NCBI GenBank assembly: GCA_012976225.1
Contig: JAAVVG010000007.1
Location: 496,001 to 560,000, forward strand
Reading direction: 5' to 3'
DNA: 64,000 bases
From: Golubevia sp. BC0850
Taxonomy: Eukaryota > Basidiomycota > Exobasidiomycetes > Golubeviales > Golubeviaceae
In this document: positions 10,190 through 22,183 of the stretch, piece after piece
How the letters are laid out: the number at the start of each line of letters is the position of its first letter
How positions within the stretch are numbered: position 1 is the first letter of the stretch
Notes under the pieces: generated by a model
What the model was told of the DNA's origin: nothing
Database searches by the model: none
The model's input: only the letters and a program-made list of their open reading frames with translations
Position numbers and translations under genes: made by a program

Positions 10190-12800
10190 TTAGAAGGTTT
10201 CTCTGGAGATTCTTTCCCAAAGAGCTCTGGATTCGTGGATGTCGAGATCGAGAAGACCACGACGAGCTGGCTCTTGATCTTCGATGTTAACTCCAGGCAG
10301 AGCGAGATCTGAAAAAATTGATTTGAGCCGGGGTCAGCTTGGCAACGGACGGAACGCAATAAAGAAATCGTAGAATTGAACTCACTGGCGGTGCAGAGGT
10401 CTAGATTGTCTTGAGGGATCTTCATCGACTTGATCTTCTCTGGCGAGACAACCAACAATGCCATAAAGCCGAGTACTAGATGGAAAGCGATATGACAATG
10501 GAAAGCTGGGAAGAAGAGAGCAAAACGTGGGATCTGGTCAGACAGCGTCGAATCGAAAAGGACGAGAAGTGAGAAGAGAAACACTCAATACTCACCCCAA
10601 GCCCCTGGATTGTCTGATTTGATCCTGATGACGGTGTAGTGACCACCTGAAGTGACAACAGTGTCACGACGAACTGGGTTGTCTGATCTGAAGTCAGCTG
10701 AAGCCCATTGCTCAGTTGTAAGATTACCTTCTCCACGAGCCATGACCCAGAAATCGTTTCCGTGCAAGTGATAGGGGTGAGTGAGTCCTACTTGAGGATC
10801 AAGGTTGTTGATGATGATGTCGGTGGTCCATTCATCGTCTGGAATGGTGATCGATGCGATGTTTGAAGAATTGACTCTCCCGCCTCCGACCAAGGTTTCC
10901 AAGATCGAACGATACGGATGAGTGACGTAGGCGACTGGAAGAGAAGAGTCATTTCTGAACAGGAAACGAGCATGGCTGACTCCTTGGTAGACGAGAGCTC
11001 CGGCGAACGAGGTGAAGGAATGGATCTGAGAGGAGAAAAAAGAGAGGGAAAGAAGGAGAAACCAGTTCAGGAGATGAGAGCTGATAAGCTTCTCAAAGTA
11101 ATACGATACTCACCTGAGACGGTTGGGGTGGTTGATCGACAAGGAGAGGATGGATGTCGGTTGTGTTGTTGTCGACGTCGACGCAATCCATAGTAGTGAA
11201 GTTCTGGCCAGCAGGTGGATCCCAGGCAGAGGTAGTTGGAAGCTTGGTAGAATTGGTCGAAGCCGAAGGAGAGCTGTGCTTCTTCCAGTGGCTGCTCCAG
11301 TGGTTCTTCTTCTTCTTTGGCTGACATCTCATGATAATTCTTGGATCTGGATCGTACTCTGGAGGATAGGCTCCTCCTCCGTTCAAGCAGAAGTTGCTCT
11401 GTTCAGCTCTAGCCCAGAAAAGGCCCTTGTCTCCCTCGCAGTCACCAGTCTTGAAGGTAAAAGAAGAACGTTGGGCGCTATGGACTGGAATGAAGGTTCG
11501 GTTGGTGGTGGGGTCATAGACTCCGATGGAATCCAGTTCGACTATGAACAACCAGTGATAGAGAAGAGGGAGCCTAAAGTCAGTATGGATGTATGCTGAC
11601 GAAATTTCTGGTGGAACGAACAACTCACCTAGCTGAAGATGATGGTCGTCGATAGAGAATCTGATAGCCGCGTGAGCTCCAGCGTTGATGACTCTGAAAC
11701 GGTACTTGGTGTTAGGCTCCAAGTCGAGAGTTGGATGAGATCTCTCTTTGCAGACGGATCCCTCTGGAGCGTAGGAGCAGCTGGATGGGAGGAGAGGAGG
11801 GGAGAAAGAGACGAGTACGTCAGCGTCGTCGAAAGAAAATCGGACAATAGACTTGAAATTTGAAACACCGTAAGGACAGACTATTGGTAGACGAGATATC
11901 GCAATCCGTCACCTCAACTCTCTATTGTACTCACTTATACTTTCCGTGTCCATTGATCATGGTGGCGTCCGGTAAAGGAGGTGCGTTGCTTCCTCTGTAT
12001 CCATCTACCGATAGAAGACCGGCTGTGATGTTGCTAGCCAAGTCGTGAAAGACTTCTGACCAGTAGATGACAACCTCTTGATCGAAATCCCTTCCACGGA
12101 CCAGCGGATCTCTCTTGGAGTGAACGATGAAAGGTCCGGAGTGACCGTCGGCATATTGAGTTGAAGTATGAGCATGGTACCAGAAGGTTCCGAAAGAAGT
12201 GAGATTGAAGTTGTAGGTGTAATTACTGTGAGGTGGAATGGGACATTGCGTTATCCCTGGAACTCCATCCTCGTAGACAGTTCCATTCTGCAAAAGACCA
12301 TGCCAATGAATGGTGGTAGCGATGTTCAAGTTGTTCTGGACATTGACGACTATGGTATCTCCTTCGTTGGCTTCTAAAATCGGACCTATGTCGAAGGAAA
12401 AAAGGGTGTTGTGTGTGTGTGTGTGAACGACTGAGCATCTTTCTCTCTCTCCAAAAGTCTCTCCTCTACCTTTTTACTAACCTGGAACCATTCCGTTTAT
12501 AGCGATGACTGGCTTCTCGAATCCGTCCAAACTAGCATTTCTCCAACTGACTTCCCAATCAAAAACTCTAACCTTTGGCTTGTCCGTTATCTTCCACTTG
12601 TCACTTAGAAAGAATCTTGCCATGTCATCTTCTTTAATCTCTATAGTTGGTCCCCTGATGTTTGGATTGTCAGCACGAGGAGGCGGCTGGAGATTAGGGT
12701 CGAAAGTGACGTTGACGCTGGTCTGAGAGTTGACGTTGTCGATGAGAGTGAATCCGATGAGGAGAGAAGAGAGTAGGAGAGTGGGAGTTCTGAAGTGCAT
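10190..12800 (-). CDS. Secreted laccase-like multicopper oxidase, 672 aa
   Basis: Oxidises phenolics or similar substrates and reduces O2 to water; secreted. Seven exons: 12800-12482, 12385-11935, about 11780-11629, 11541-11114, 11025-10596, 10505-10386, 10308-10190. A hydrophobic signal peptide occupies about residues 1-25. All four copper motifs are present: HWHG (H133, H135), WYHAH (H177, H179), HPYHLHG (H533, H536, H538) and HCHIAFH (H596, C597, H598, H602). The residue ten after the T1 Cys is Phe (607), the non-coordinating axial residue linked with high redox potential in white-rot laccases. The chain is longer than a typical 500-residue laccase: there is an N-terminal extension before the first cupredoxin domain and a basic Lys/His/Ser/Thr insert around residue 400. 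The usual HGH after the third motif is HGN, which is not a ligand position. Many NxS/T sequons fit secretion. Confidence 0.92.
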
Positions 12801-13544
12801 GTTGCAAAAGAAGGAAAGGTAGAGGAGAGAAGAGAGAAGAAGAGAAACTGGAAGAGAGAGAGAGAGAAAGAACGAAGAAAATGAAGAAAGGGGAAAAGGT
12901 GCACTTGTCCTCTCCTTTTTAAACCTCTTGGATGCCAGTTACTTTCGAGAATTCAAGTCCGGCAGAGTTTGAATCTCAATGATCCTATGGAGAGGATTGT
13001 CACGAGTGGACGATGTCACAAAAAGAAGGAAAGCGCTCAAGAAGAAGGCAAACAAAAGAAGGTCTGGAAATAAGCGCAAGAGGTTCGTCCACACAAGTCC
13101 TCAATCCTGAGCTGAGCACCAGGTCGAGCGGATTTTCAAGGTTCTGCAGCCGATTCTGAAACTCAGAATAAGGGGAATTTGCACGATACATATCGATGTG
13201 AAAAGTTTCAAGGGATCGATCGAGACAAATTGTTGGAAGTCAAATTGATCCAGTCGAGAAAGAAACAGAGAAGGACGAGAAACTAGAGTGACAGATCGAA
13301 TGCAAATTGAAATTGAGGTGGTATAATTGGTACGGAACAAGAGCAGGTAATGTTGTTGAGATGTGGGTCCAAGAGGAGTAGATGAGACTAGACTGCCTCG
13401 AGATACGGAGCGCAGCAGGGCTATCTGATAGGGATGACTTCCGGCAAACGTTCCAGGTTTGAGCTGGATTTTTCGACAAAATTTTGATTACGAAGCCGAT
13501 AATGATAGACAAAACATGAGGAGGACCCAAATCTCTACTATAAG
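12801..13544. other. Laccase upstream region, no gene seen
   Basis: Minus-strand promoter and leader of the laccase gene; the leader is A/G-rich on the plus strand (C/T-rich on the sense strand). Nothing else supported. Confidence 0.4.
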
Positions 13545-14964
13545 TCAAACTGAAGGCAAAGCAGGAAGCTTTGCAGGGGCAACTATCGAGCTTTCAATGA
13601 CTGTCTTCGTAGAATCTCTTCTGATGGCTTTGGTAGCATTTGAAGCACTCCTTCCACTTCGAACCAAAGGAGAGGAGGAACCTTCAGAGGAGTTCAGCCC
13701 CGCTGAGACAATTTCATCTGGATCGAAGAGGGGTCCTTCAGGCTCAATTAGCTTCCTGGTGGTATCCCTTGATAGTAGAGCTATGAGAAAGTTCAGAACG
13801 TAGCATCGATAGAGAGCCTCAAAGGATACTCTGTACCATCGGTATTGGTTTTGGAGGAACCATAGTAATAAGGTCAAGAGAGCTAGGCAGACGAGGGTCA
13901 CGATGTAGCCTGCGGGAAACAGAACTCAGAAGTTAGTCAGCACATCGAGAACCTAAGGGTTGAGACTAGTTTCCCTCAGGGATCTACCCTACTCGCCTAG
14001 CATTCTCCGAACTATCAAGCGGATAGCATGATCACTTGATTTCAGCGATGACCTCAAACTCCTTAATTTCGACACAAGAGCGATGGTCAGGATAGAATCC
14101 ACCATTACGTTGCCGATGATCATGGCTAAGAAGAGATCTGAGACCGGAGGAAGAACAGGATGTTACAAGGTTGATCAATTTTCCCCTTGTCGATTCTTCG
14201 AGCCGAGTCGACGACCGAAGTTTTGATGCTGTCAGTCTGGAAATTACGCACCCGTGACTGGATGAGGATGAGGTGTTATACTGGTTCTTGTTAAGAAAAT
14301 GATTAAATAGGTGGCTGCTCCTACTGTTACTTCAGCGAGTAGAACGAAGAAGAGGACTGCTGCTAGAAAGCGACTCCTCCCAAGAAGAGAGTAGACGACC
14401 CAGCAGAAGTAGGCTTGGGCGATGAGTCCAGATGGGATTCGAACTAGAGTTTCGATTGGAGATTCCCAATGAAGATGAAAGTCCTGGGGAAGGAAAGATA
14501 AACAGAACAAGTCCTCTTCAGGGGTCGGCGCGAGGCCAGCCGAGATTTCTCTTCAAAAGATGCACTCACCTTCGTTGTCATTACAGACCAAGCGTAGCTC
14601 ACTCTGAGAGCAGCTGCTATCGTTCTGTAGGATGATGGAAAGTCGGTAAGCCGAAAGGGGTTCGTTCGGGAGTAGCTCGAGCCTTTTTGCAAAGTCAACT
14701 CACTCCAAAATGACGACACCTGAAACCATTGACAGGAGCCAACCTGGATCTTTGTTCCACCATCTATTAAAATATCTGAGGATCATCATAAATAATGGAA
14801 TGAGAACTGACGTCAGTCGAGAAATGGCATCAGGGTACGAGTAAATCGCTGAAGAAGGAAATGAGACTTTTCACTCACGTCACAGCGATGATGATGAGAA
14901 CTCCGTATCCGATGTGTGCTAGGCTACTTACTAAGTTGAGAGTTGCTGTGTTGAACGCGTTCAT
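13545..14964 (-). CDS. Basidiomycete seven-helix membrane protein (DUF6534-like), 316 aa
   Basis: Six exons: 14964-14879, 14775-14704, 14624-14570, 14483-14252, 14137-13997, 13909-13545; the sum is 951 nt and stays open. The product has about seven hydrophobic helices (for example IGYGVLIIIAVT, WLLSMVSGVVILE, FLAAVLFFVLLAEV, VTLVCLALLTLLLWF) and a Ser-rich cytosolic tail with RRDSTK. Layout and motifs (early TYFNRWWNKDP, late SDLFLAMIIGNVMVDSILT and a long tail) recall the large basidiomycete family annotated as DUF6534; the role is unknown, and receptor-like or transport functions are only guesses. The fifth intron has a GC donor (CTAG/GCGAGT) with a normal AG acceptor; only this choice keeps the frame. 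Confidence 0.75.
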
Positions 14965-15471
14965 CAATGAGGTGGACTAGAGAGAAAGGTAATGGGCTGT
15001 TCTGGGAAGGTTGAGAAGAAGAAGTGAACCTTTGCTTTTATGTGCTTCTTCGCTCCAGTACGTACCCTTTCGGATCGAGGTTTTCCTGATGTACCTTTGG
15101 GAAAAGAGGCTTGGGTTCAAGAGCAAGACAGAAGACCGAACCCACTCTAGTGACAGTCTAGTCTTGCCACGAACCTATAGCTCGACCGCGCCTTCGCATC
15201 TCAGTCGCTCTATGTAATTCCTTCTGCTACTTTGGAGGCATGTTAACTCTCGAGTTGGAGCAGGTCTATTTAAGTGACACATCGTTTGGAGCGTTGGAGA
15301 GCAGAAGATTCGAGTAGCACAAAATAGTGACACTTGGGACACAATTGGGATGGAACGTTAGGATTGGGATGGAACGTTAGGTGAATACATTGTGAGACTG
15401 AGTAAAATTACATGATAGAAACAGATCGATAAACAGGTATGAGACAAGGAAGGGCAAGCAGGGAATCGAAA
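14965..15471. repeat. Intergenic with 19-bp tandem duplication
   Basis: Region between the membrane protein start and the 3' end of histone H3. It contains two exact back-to-back copies of a 19-bp unit (ATTGGGATGGAACGTTAGG) at 15344-15362 and 15363-15381. No gene seen. Confidence 0.6.
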
Positions 15472-16043
15472 TTAAGTTCTCTCTCCTCTCAATCTTCTGG
15501 CGAGAGCAATATCCTTTGGCATGATGGTGACTCTCTTGGCGTGAATGGAGGCCAAGTTGGTGTCCTCGAATAAGCTGACTAGGTAAGCTTCAGCAGATTC
15601 TTGTAGAGCCATGACGGCTGAAGATTGGAAACGAAGGTCGGTCTTGAAGTCTTGGGCGATCTCACGAACCAAACGTTGGAAAGGAAGCTTGCGGATCAAG
15701 AGCTCAGTAGACTTTTGGTATCTTCTGATCTCACGAAGAGCGACGGTTCCTGGTCTGTATCTGTGTGGCTTCTTGACTGTGGAAGGATGAAGAGAGAAGA
15801 AGGGGATGGTCAGAAAGGGAGTGGTGCTGATGGCCGAGAGGGTCGCGACGGTTGACTCACCTCCCCCCGCAGATGGTGCTGATTTACGAGCAGCCTTGGT
15901 AGCAAGTTGCTTACGTGGAGCCTGAAAAAGGGTAGATGAAGGTAGGGATGGTGATTAGTGGTGGACGGCGACGACGCGTCTAACTTTGAAAGACTCACCT
16001 TTCCTCCAGTTGACTTTCTAGCGGTTTGTTTGGTACGAGCCAT
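15472..16043 (-). CDS. Histone H3, 136 aa
   Basis: Core nucleosomal histone. Three exons, 16043-15999, 15921-15861 and 15776-15472, give exactly the 136 residues (with Met) of H3. The N-tail [14 protein letters not shown] is split from APRKQLATK by the first intron, which falls directly after K14. The modifiable lysines K4, K9, K14, K18, K23 and K27 are all present, and the fold ends in the normal RRLRGERT. It is divergent from H4, 373 bp away. Being intron-containing, it may be a polyadenylated gene, as usual in fungi. Confidence 0.97.
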
Positions 16044-16973
<930 letters not shown>

Positions 16974-17341
16974 ACATCGTCTGCGTCTCCCGTCTCTGTT
17001 CTCTGTCTATGTTCATGTCATGTTCACTATCTGTAATACTATTCATCATGCTACCCAGTTAATCAAGATTCATTTGTACGATTATCTTCATGCCGTCGTC
17101 TGTCTTGTTGCGTTGGTGCCTCAAGCCCTCAGAAAGAGAGAGAGAGAGCAAGAACTGCTGCAAGACGGCTTCAAAAAAAGGACCTGCGCTTTTGAGTTAA
17201 GCCGAAGAGGGCTATAGGAGAATCAAATTTCCTTTTAGGATTACTTGGTTCTATCTTGAAAACAAGAGGCCTCAGATGGATGTAGAAGGAGTACCAAGAT
17301 CGGGAAGAATCTCACCAATCGTCTCTCAGCTCCACTAACGC
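16974..17341. other. Intergenic, H4 3' region and isomerase promoter
   Basis: No gene seen. Tandem arrangement; includes a short GA-rich run near 17140-17150. Confidence 0.4.
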
Positions 17342-18663
17342 ATGCTTTCAAGTTTGGTTCGAATTTCAACTCAAATTTCATCTCGAACTCTCAATCAACC
17401 TTTCAGAACTTCAACTTCTCGACTCTCAGCTTCAGTCATGTCCAACTCTTCACTTCCAGCAATTCCAAAGCTGGCAGATCTATCTGGAGTCGAAGCTGCG
17501 AAGAGAGCTGCTGCCTACGCTGCCGTCGATAACCACGTCAAACCTAAACATAAGATTATTGGAATTGGATCGGGTAAGTGCTAGAACATTGCTTTGCTTC
17601 AAGCAAGGCAGGTAAAGGCAGAGAAGAAAAGGCAGCTCAGATCCTGTTCAATATCTTTCTGCAGGGTCTACCGTTCCATACGTAGTTGAAAGGATCGTAC
17701 AGCAAGGAAAGGAGATCAACAAAGATCGTTGGTTCGTTCCAACTGGATTCCAGTCTAGAGAGCTCATTGTAGTAGCTGGTGAGTAGCAAGATGTAACTGG
17801 GACTTCTTCTCATGGAGTCGCAGCTTGAGCTGGAGACGCTGCTGAAATTGAGAGATCAGTATGGAGTATTTATAGAATTTCAAGCCCTCAGAGCTCGGAA
17901 GGGATCGGAGTCAAAGAGGAAAGAAGGACAAGAGAGGGACACCTCGAGTTGAGCTCCACTCTGAAACCTCCTCTCATCCTCTCGCTCGATTTACTTCAAT
18001 CCAGGCCTTCAATTAGGAGATGTAGATTCATTCCCTTTCATTGATGTCACTCTCGATGGAGCAGACGAGTGAGTAATCTCTCTGAGAAGCTTTTCGCATC
18101 TCAACTCCACCTCTAAATCCTTCTCTCTTCGTCTGACCCCTCCATGCCTCTTCGATTCCCCTAGGGTCGACTCATCTCTCAACGCTATCAAAGGAGGAGG
18201 AGCTTGTCAACTCCGTGAAAAAGTCCTAGCAGAAGCCGCCAAAACCTTCATCATCGTAGCAGATTATCGTAAAAACTCAACTCATTTAGGAACTTCCTGG
18301 CTTCAGGGAGTACCAGTTGAAGTCACTCCTTTCGCTTATGCTAAAGTTTTAGCAAATCTCAAATCTATGGGAAGCGAGAAAGCAGTTTTGAGGATGGCCA
18401 AAATGAAAGCTGGTCCAGTAGTCACTGATAATGGGAACTTCTGTTTAGATGCTCCTTTCGGACAAGATAGAATGCAGAAACCAGGTGAACTTCTAAGGGA
18501 TATCAAAATGTTAACTGGAGTGGTGGAAGTTGGATTATTCGTCGATATGGCGGAGGCTGCTTACTTCGGAAATGATGATGGAAGTATTTCTTATAAGAAG
18601 AAGAGTGGAGAAGGGAAAGATGGTGTTAAGTTTGATGTGATGAAGAGATTTGGAGAGGCTTAA
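17342..18663 (+). CDS. RKI1: Ribose-5-phosphate isomerase A type, 302 aa
   Basis: Interconverts ribose-5-phosphate and ribulose-5-phosphate in the non-oxidative pentose phosphate pathway. Four exons: 17342-17573, 17665-17778, 18005-18068, 18165-18663. Family motifs in order: IGIGSGSTVPYVVE, FVPTGFQSRELI, the catalytic segment DVTLDGADEVD, the Lys/Glu loop IKGGGACQLREKVLAEAAKTFIIVADYRK, then GVPVEVTPFAY and VTDNGNFCLD. The first 32 residues precede the usual start, contain no acidic residue and are rich in Ser/Thr/Arg; a second in-frame ATG at residue 33 (17438) starts a protein of normal length. The longer form could carry a mitochondrial presequence. Confidence 0.93.
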
Positions 18664-19405
18664 ATCCAAAGGGGTAGGATGTTTAATGGGAAAGAGGATG
18701 AAACGAATGGGGAGTAGGGAATGGGTTCGAGGCATGAAATAGAATAATATTGATCTTTCGAGCTTCGCTCGACGAGAAGACTGTAAGAACAAGTGATCCA
18801 AACGTTATGACTGACTGGAATTGAAGGTGAAGAAGAGTCGAACATGCAGACACAAAAGAACAGAAGGAAATGGCTGAAGCGCTTGTAAACGCAACGTATA
18901 ACGTGCAAGCGATCATACATTGTACTATGACGCCCTGAAGAGCTTACTCTCATTTTCCTTTCATGTCCATTTAGAGGCATTTCTTCTAGCTGCGTCTTCT
19001 TGGAACTTCACTGCCCCCTATCTCATTCTGCTTGTTCAGATTTCCAGAACAAATTTCACGTTCTGCTTCTCATCCTCTTCCTTTCTCTTTGATCCATTAT
19101 CCTCGCCCTACAAACCGGAATTTCCTTGTTACCTTCCGTTGAGGACGAGGGGAAAGAACCTTAATCCCTTAGATTCAAGTAACAGAGGCAAGAAGTGAAT
19201 TATGAATCCAGGCAAAGAGGAGGATGAGAACCTAATAAGTGAGCAAGCAGAGTTTCAGCTGAAAGTGAATTTAGATTACATTCTAAAAGAAACAACAGAA
19301 CGGAGAGGACAAAAGTAAGAGTCCTTTTTGGGGGTGGGGAAGGAAAGAGCCAAAAATGAAAGGAAGGTGAAATGCAAGCTCTGACGCTTTATCAAAAGGA
19401 AAACT
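18664..19405. other. Intergenic between convergent genes
   Basis: 3' regions of the isomerase and eIF2 gamma genes. No gene supported. Confidence 0.4.
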
Positions 19406-21907
19406 CTACTTTTGCTCCAGGTTTTCTACCGTCGTTCCTTTGCGAACGGTACCCCAACCGACCAGACGCCAATGCTTGTCCTAGAGAGATCGAGAAGGGA
19501 ATCGAAGGAGAGAGTCAGAAAAGGGAATTCCCGAAACTTTCGCTTTCAAATGGAAGTCCACACTCACAATTCTCCTACTTAGAGCGATTTTCTCTCCAAC
19601 TTCAGTACAAGCTGGACTGGTCAAGAAGATCTTTGCGAGATCAGCTTTCACACTCATAACTCGTCCACCAGTAGATGTTGAACCAATGTTAACCATCAGA
19701 ACCTCATTCTTGGCGAGTTTTTGAACCTGAAAGAAGGATACAGGGTGAATGAAGTTGAAAGAGATCAGACGAGAGCCAAGGAGTAAAGGAAGAGCGACCT
19801 CGTTCTGAAACGACCTAGCGCAATAGAACCTCAAGACTTAGCCTCAACTCCCATCATCAACTCACCTTAGTCTGTTTCTTATCATCACTTTTGACTCCCA
19901 AAAGTCTTCTCAACAAGAAGTAATTGATTTCCAACTCAGTGTAAACCTCTGGAAGTTGGCCAACAGCACCTAAAACCTGACCTACCAAACGATCCGCTCT
20001 ACAAAGAGTTGGATCGATTCTAGTTCCAACTCCAATAAGACCTCCAGGAACAGCGAAAGGTAAAGGATTAGATTCCGCCAACAGAGTTTCAACTCTACTA
20101 TAAATTGGACGACAGTGCATCTTTCCTTCTGAATCCTTGGTCACGATACCAGGACGAACTTCGATTTCTTGACCAATCTTTAAGACTCCACTTAAAATCG
20201 AACCTCCGGCTACACCTCCTTTGAGTTCTTTAACTTCAGCTCCTGGCTTGTTAACGTCGAAAGATCTGATGACGATTAATCTGGGTGAGGAAGAGAAATC
20301 CCTGATTGGGACTGGAACTCTTTTGACAATGTATTCATTGACGGCATCGATGTTGTACTTGAGTTGGGCAGAGATCGGAACGATTGGAGCTCCATCGGCA
20401 ACGGTACCTTGATGAAAGAGGGGCGAGCAAGATGGACAGGGCAAATCAGCTCTGGCTCTCTTCAATTAGGATGAAATGCTATTGAAAAGAACTGTCAACT
20501 CACCTTTGACGAAGTTGGTGATACTGTTCCAGTGTTCTTCGGCGGCTTGTTCACGAATCAAATCGACCTTATTCTGAAGAATGATGATGTGTTTCAGTTT
20601 CATGATTTCCACAGCTGCCAAATGTTCACTGGTTTGAGGTTGAGGACAGGATTCATTTCCAGCGATAAGAAGAAGAGCGGCGTCCATTACTGCAGCTCCG
20701 TTTAACATGGTTGCCATCAGAATATCGTGACCGGGACCTGAATGAAAGTTGCGAGCAAAGAAGAAAGGGTCAATAGACAGGTGAGATTCAAGCTCTTAGT
20801 CCAAATCAGACCAAACCTGATCTGAACCGAAACTCACAATCGACGAAAGAGACATGCCTTATAGCGAAGGGGAAAAAGGATAAAAGAGGGAGGAGAGGAG
20901 AAGAGAACAACATTAATTACTGACAATCTCCTTCTCTCTTCCTCGGAAATCTACAGCCCAGCTGCCTTCTCCAATCGCCCGCATGTACCCTTTCTGTCCC
21001 CCAATCTCTGAAACAAGCTAGCTCACCTGAGTAATTCCATCTGGGATCCACAACCCTGAACCTCACAGGTGGGATGAGCTTCCTTATTCGAGGGATACGA
21101 CCTATAACAACCTGGACGAGGACAAGCTTCACGCTGACATTTGTAGATCTGGAGAACACAGAAATGAGTGAAAGTCACAAATTCGGAAGATTAGGGTTTG
21201 AAGATGAGAAGAGAGAGAGACTTTTCCTTCCTTTCTCGAAAGAAGCTGGATCTTTCAAGACTGTCCCCCCTTCAATCGAACCAGAACCTTTCTGAAGACT
21301 TACCTTTGCATTAGCATAACCCAGCTTGATAGTAATGTTTCTGACCAATTCATTCTTGAACCTGACAGTCTGAACTCCAGAGATGGCCTTGACTACTGTT
21401 GATTTACCATGAGCTACATGACCGATTGTACCAATGTTGATGGTGGCTTGACGAGCGATGACTGATGGTGAAAGTGGGTTGAGAGTTGATGTATCTAATT
21501 TGGTCGAGGAGAAGAAAGAGAATAAGAGGAGAGATGAGAAGATAGAAGGAGGCAGTGGGAGTGGGGTCCTTGTCCACCAAAGCTAGCAAGTCCATTCCTG
21601 GCTAATCTTTCCTCCCAAGTAACTTTGAATCTATTCTGATTGCGTCTTTTTGGCAAAGCGAAGCCGAAAGATGGCAGAAGAGAGCGATACGAGGCCCTCC
21701 AGAGAAGGAAGATGACTCTGCTCTCTGTTCTACCAATTCCTTCCTGCTGCTCGAAAGTTGTCTGAGTCGCTTTGCTGAGCGCAGTCAACTGCTTCGATAG
21801 GTTCCACTTGATCTTTTGAAAGACTTACCGATTTCTACAGCGCCCATTCCATCTGTGACTTGCTTGACTAGCGGATCTTGGATTTGAGCTCCATTTGCTG
21901 CAGCCAT
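19406..21907 (-). CDS. GCD11: Translation initiation factor eIF2 gamma, 473 aa
   Basis: GTPase subunit of eIF2, which carries initiator Met-tRNA to the 40S subunit. Eight exons: 21907-21829, 21494-21304, 21148-21027, 20857-20838, 20737-20504, 20407-19866, 19726-19568, 19480-19406; the sum is 1,422 nt. G1 is GHVAHGKST (51-59), with the eIF2 gamma-specific Ala; then a Cys-rich zinc-knuckle segment [11 protein letters not shown]...CEVQGCG, G3 DCPGHD, G4 NKVDL, and the domain II/III sequences [17 protein letters not shown] and a C-terminal [11 protein letters not shown]. The length matches animal eIF2 gamma and is shorter than the yeast protein. Exon 4 is only 20 nt and codes for HVSFVD, the residues leading into G3; its acceptor (CTATAAG) has a poor pyrimidine tract. 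Confidence 0.95.
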
Positions 21908-22183
21908 GATTGTTCTGATTTGACTTGCGGGCGGGCTGACTAGAGGATCAGGCTACTACGAGGGACGTTGCGCGCTTTTGAGGAAAGAGATGGATCAAAG
22001 ATGAACGATTCAAAGAAGTTAAAGGGAGAAAGGAAAGGTTGCTTGTTGAAGGAGAGAAGAGAAGAGAAGCCATTTCTTCTCTCCAGCCACAGCCAAAACG
22101 CAGCACGCGACAACAGAGAGGCTTCTTCTCCTTCTTCTCCAACATGATAGAGGCATAGGTTAAGTCAGATAGGAAGCGATAGT

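Noticed and set aside
14425-14450. T-arm-like sequence (minus strand GTTCGAATCCC)
   Set aside because: No acceptor stem or anticodon arm around it, and it lies inside a well-supported exon of the seven-helix protein.
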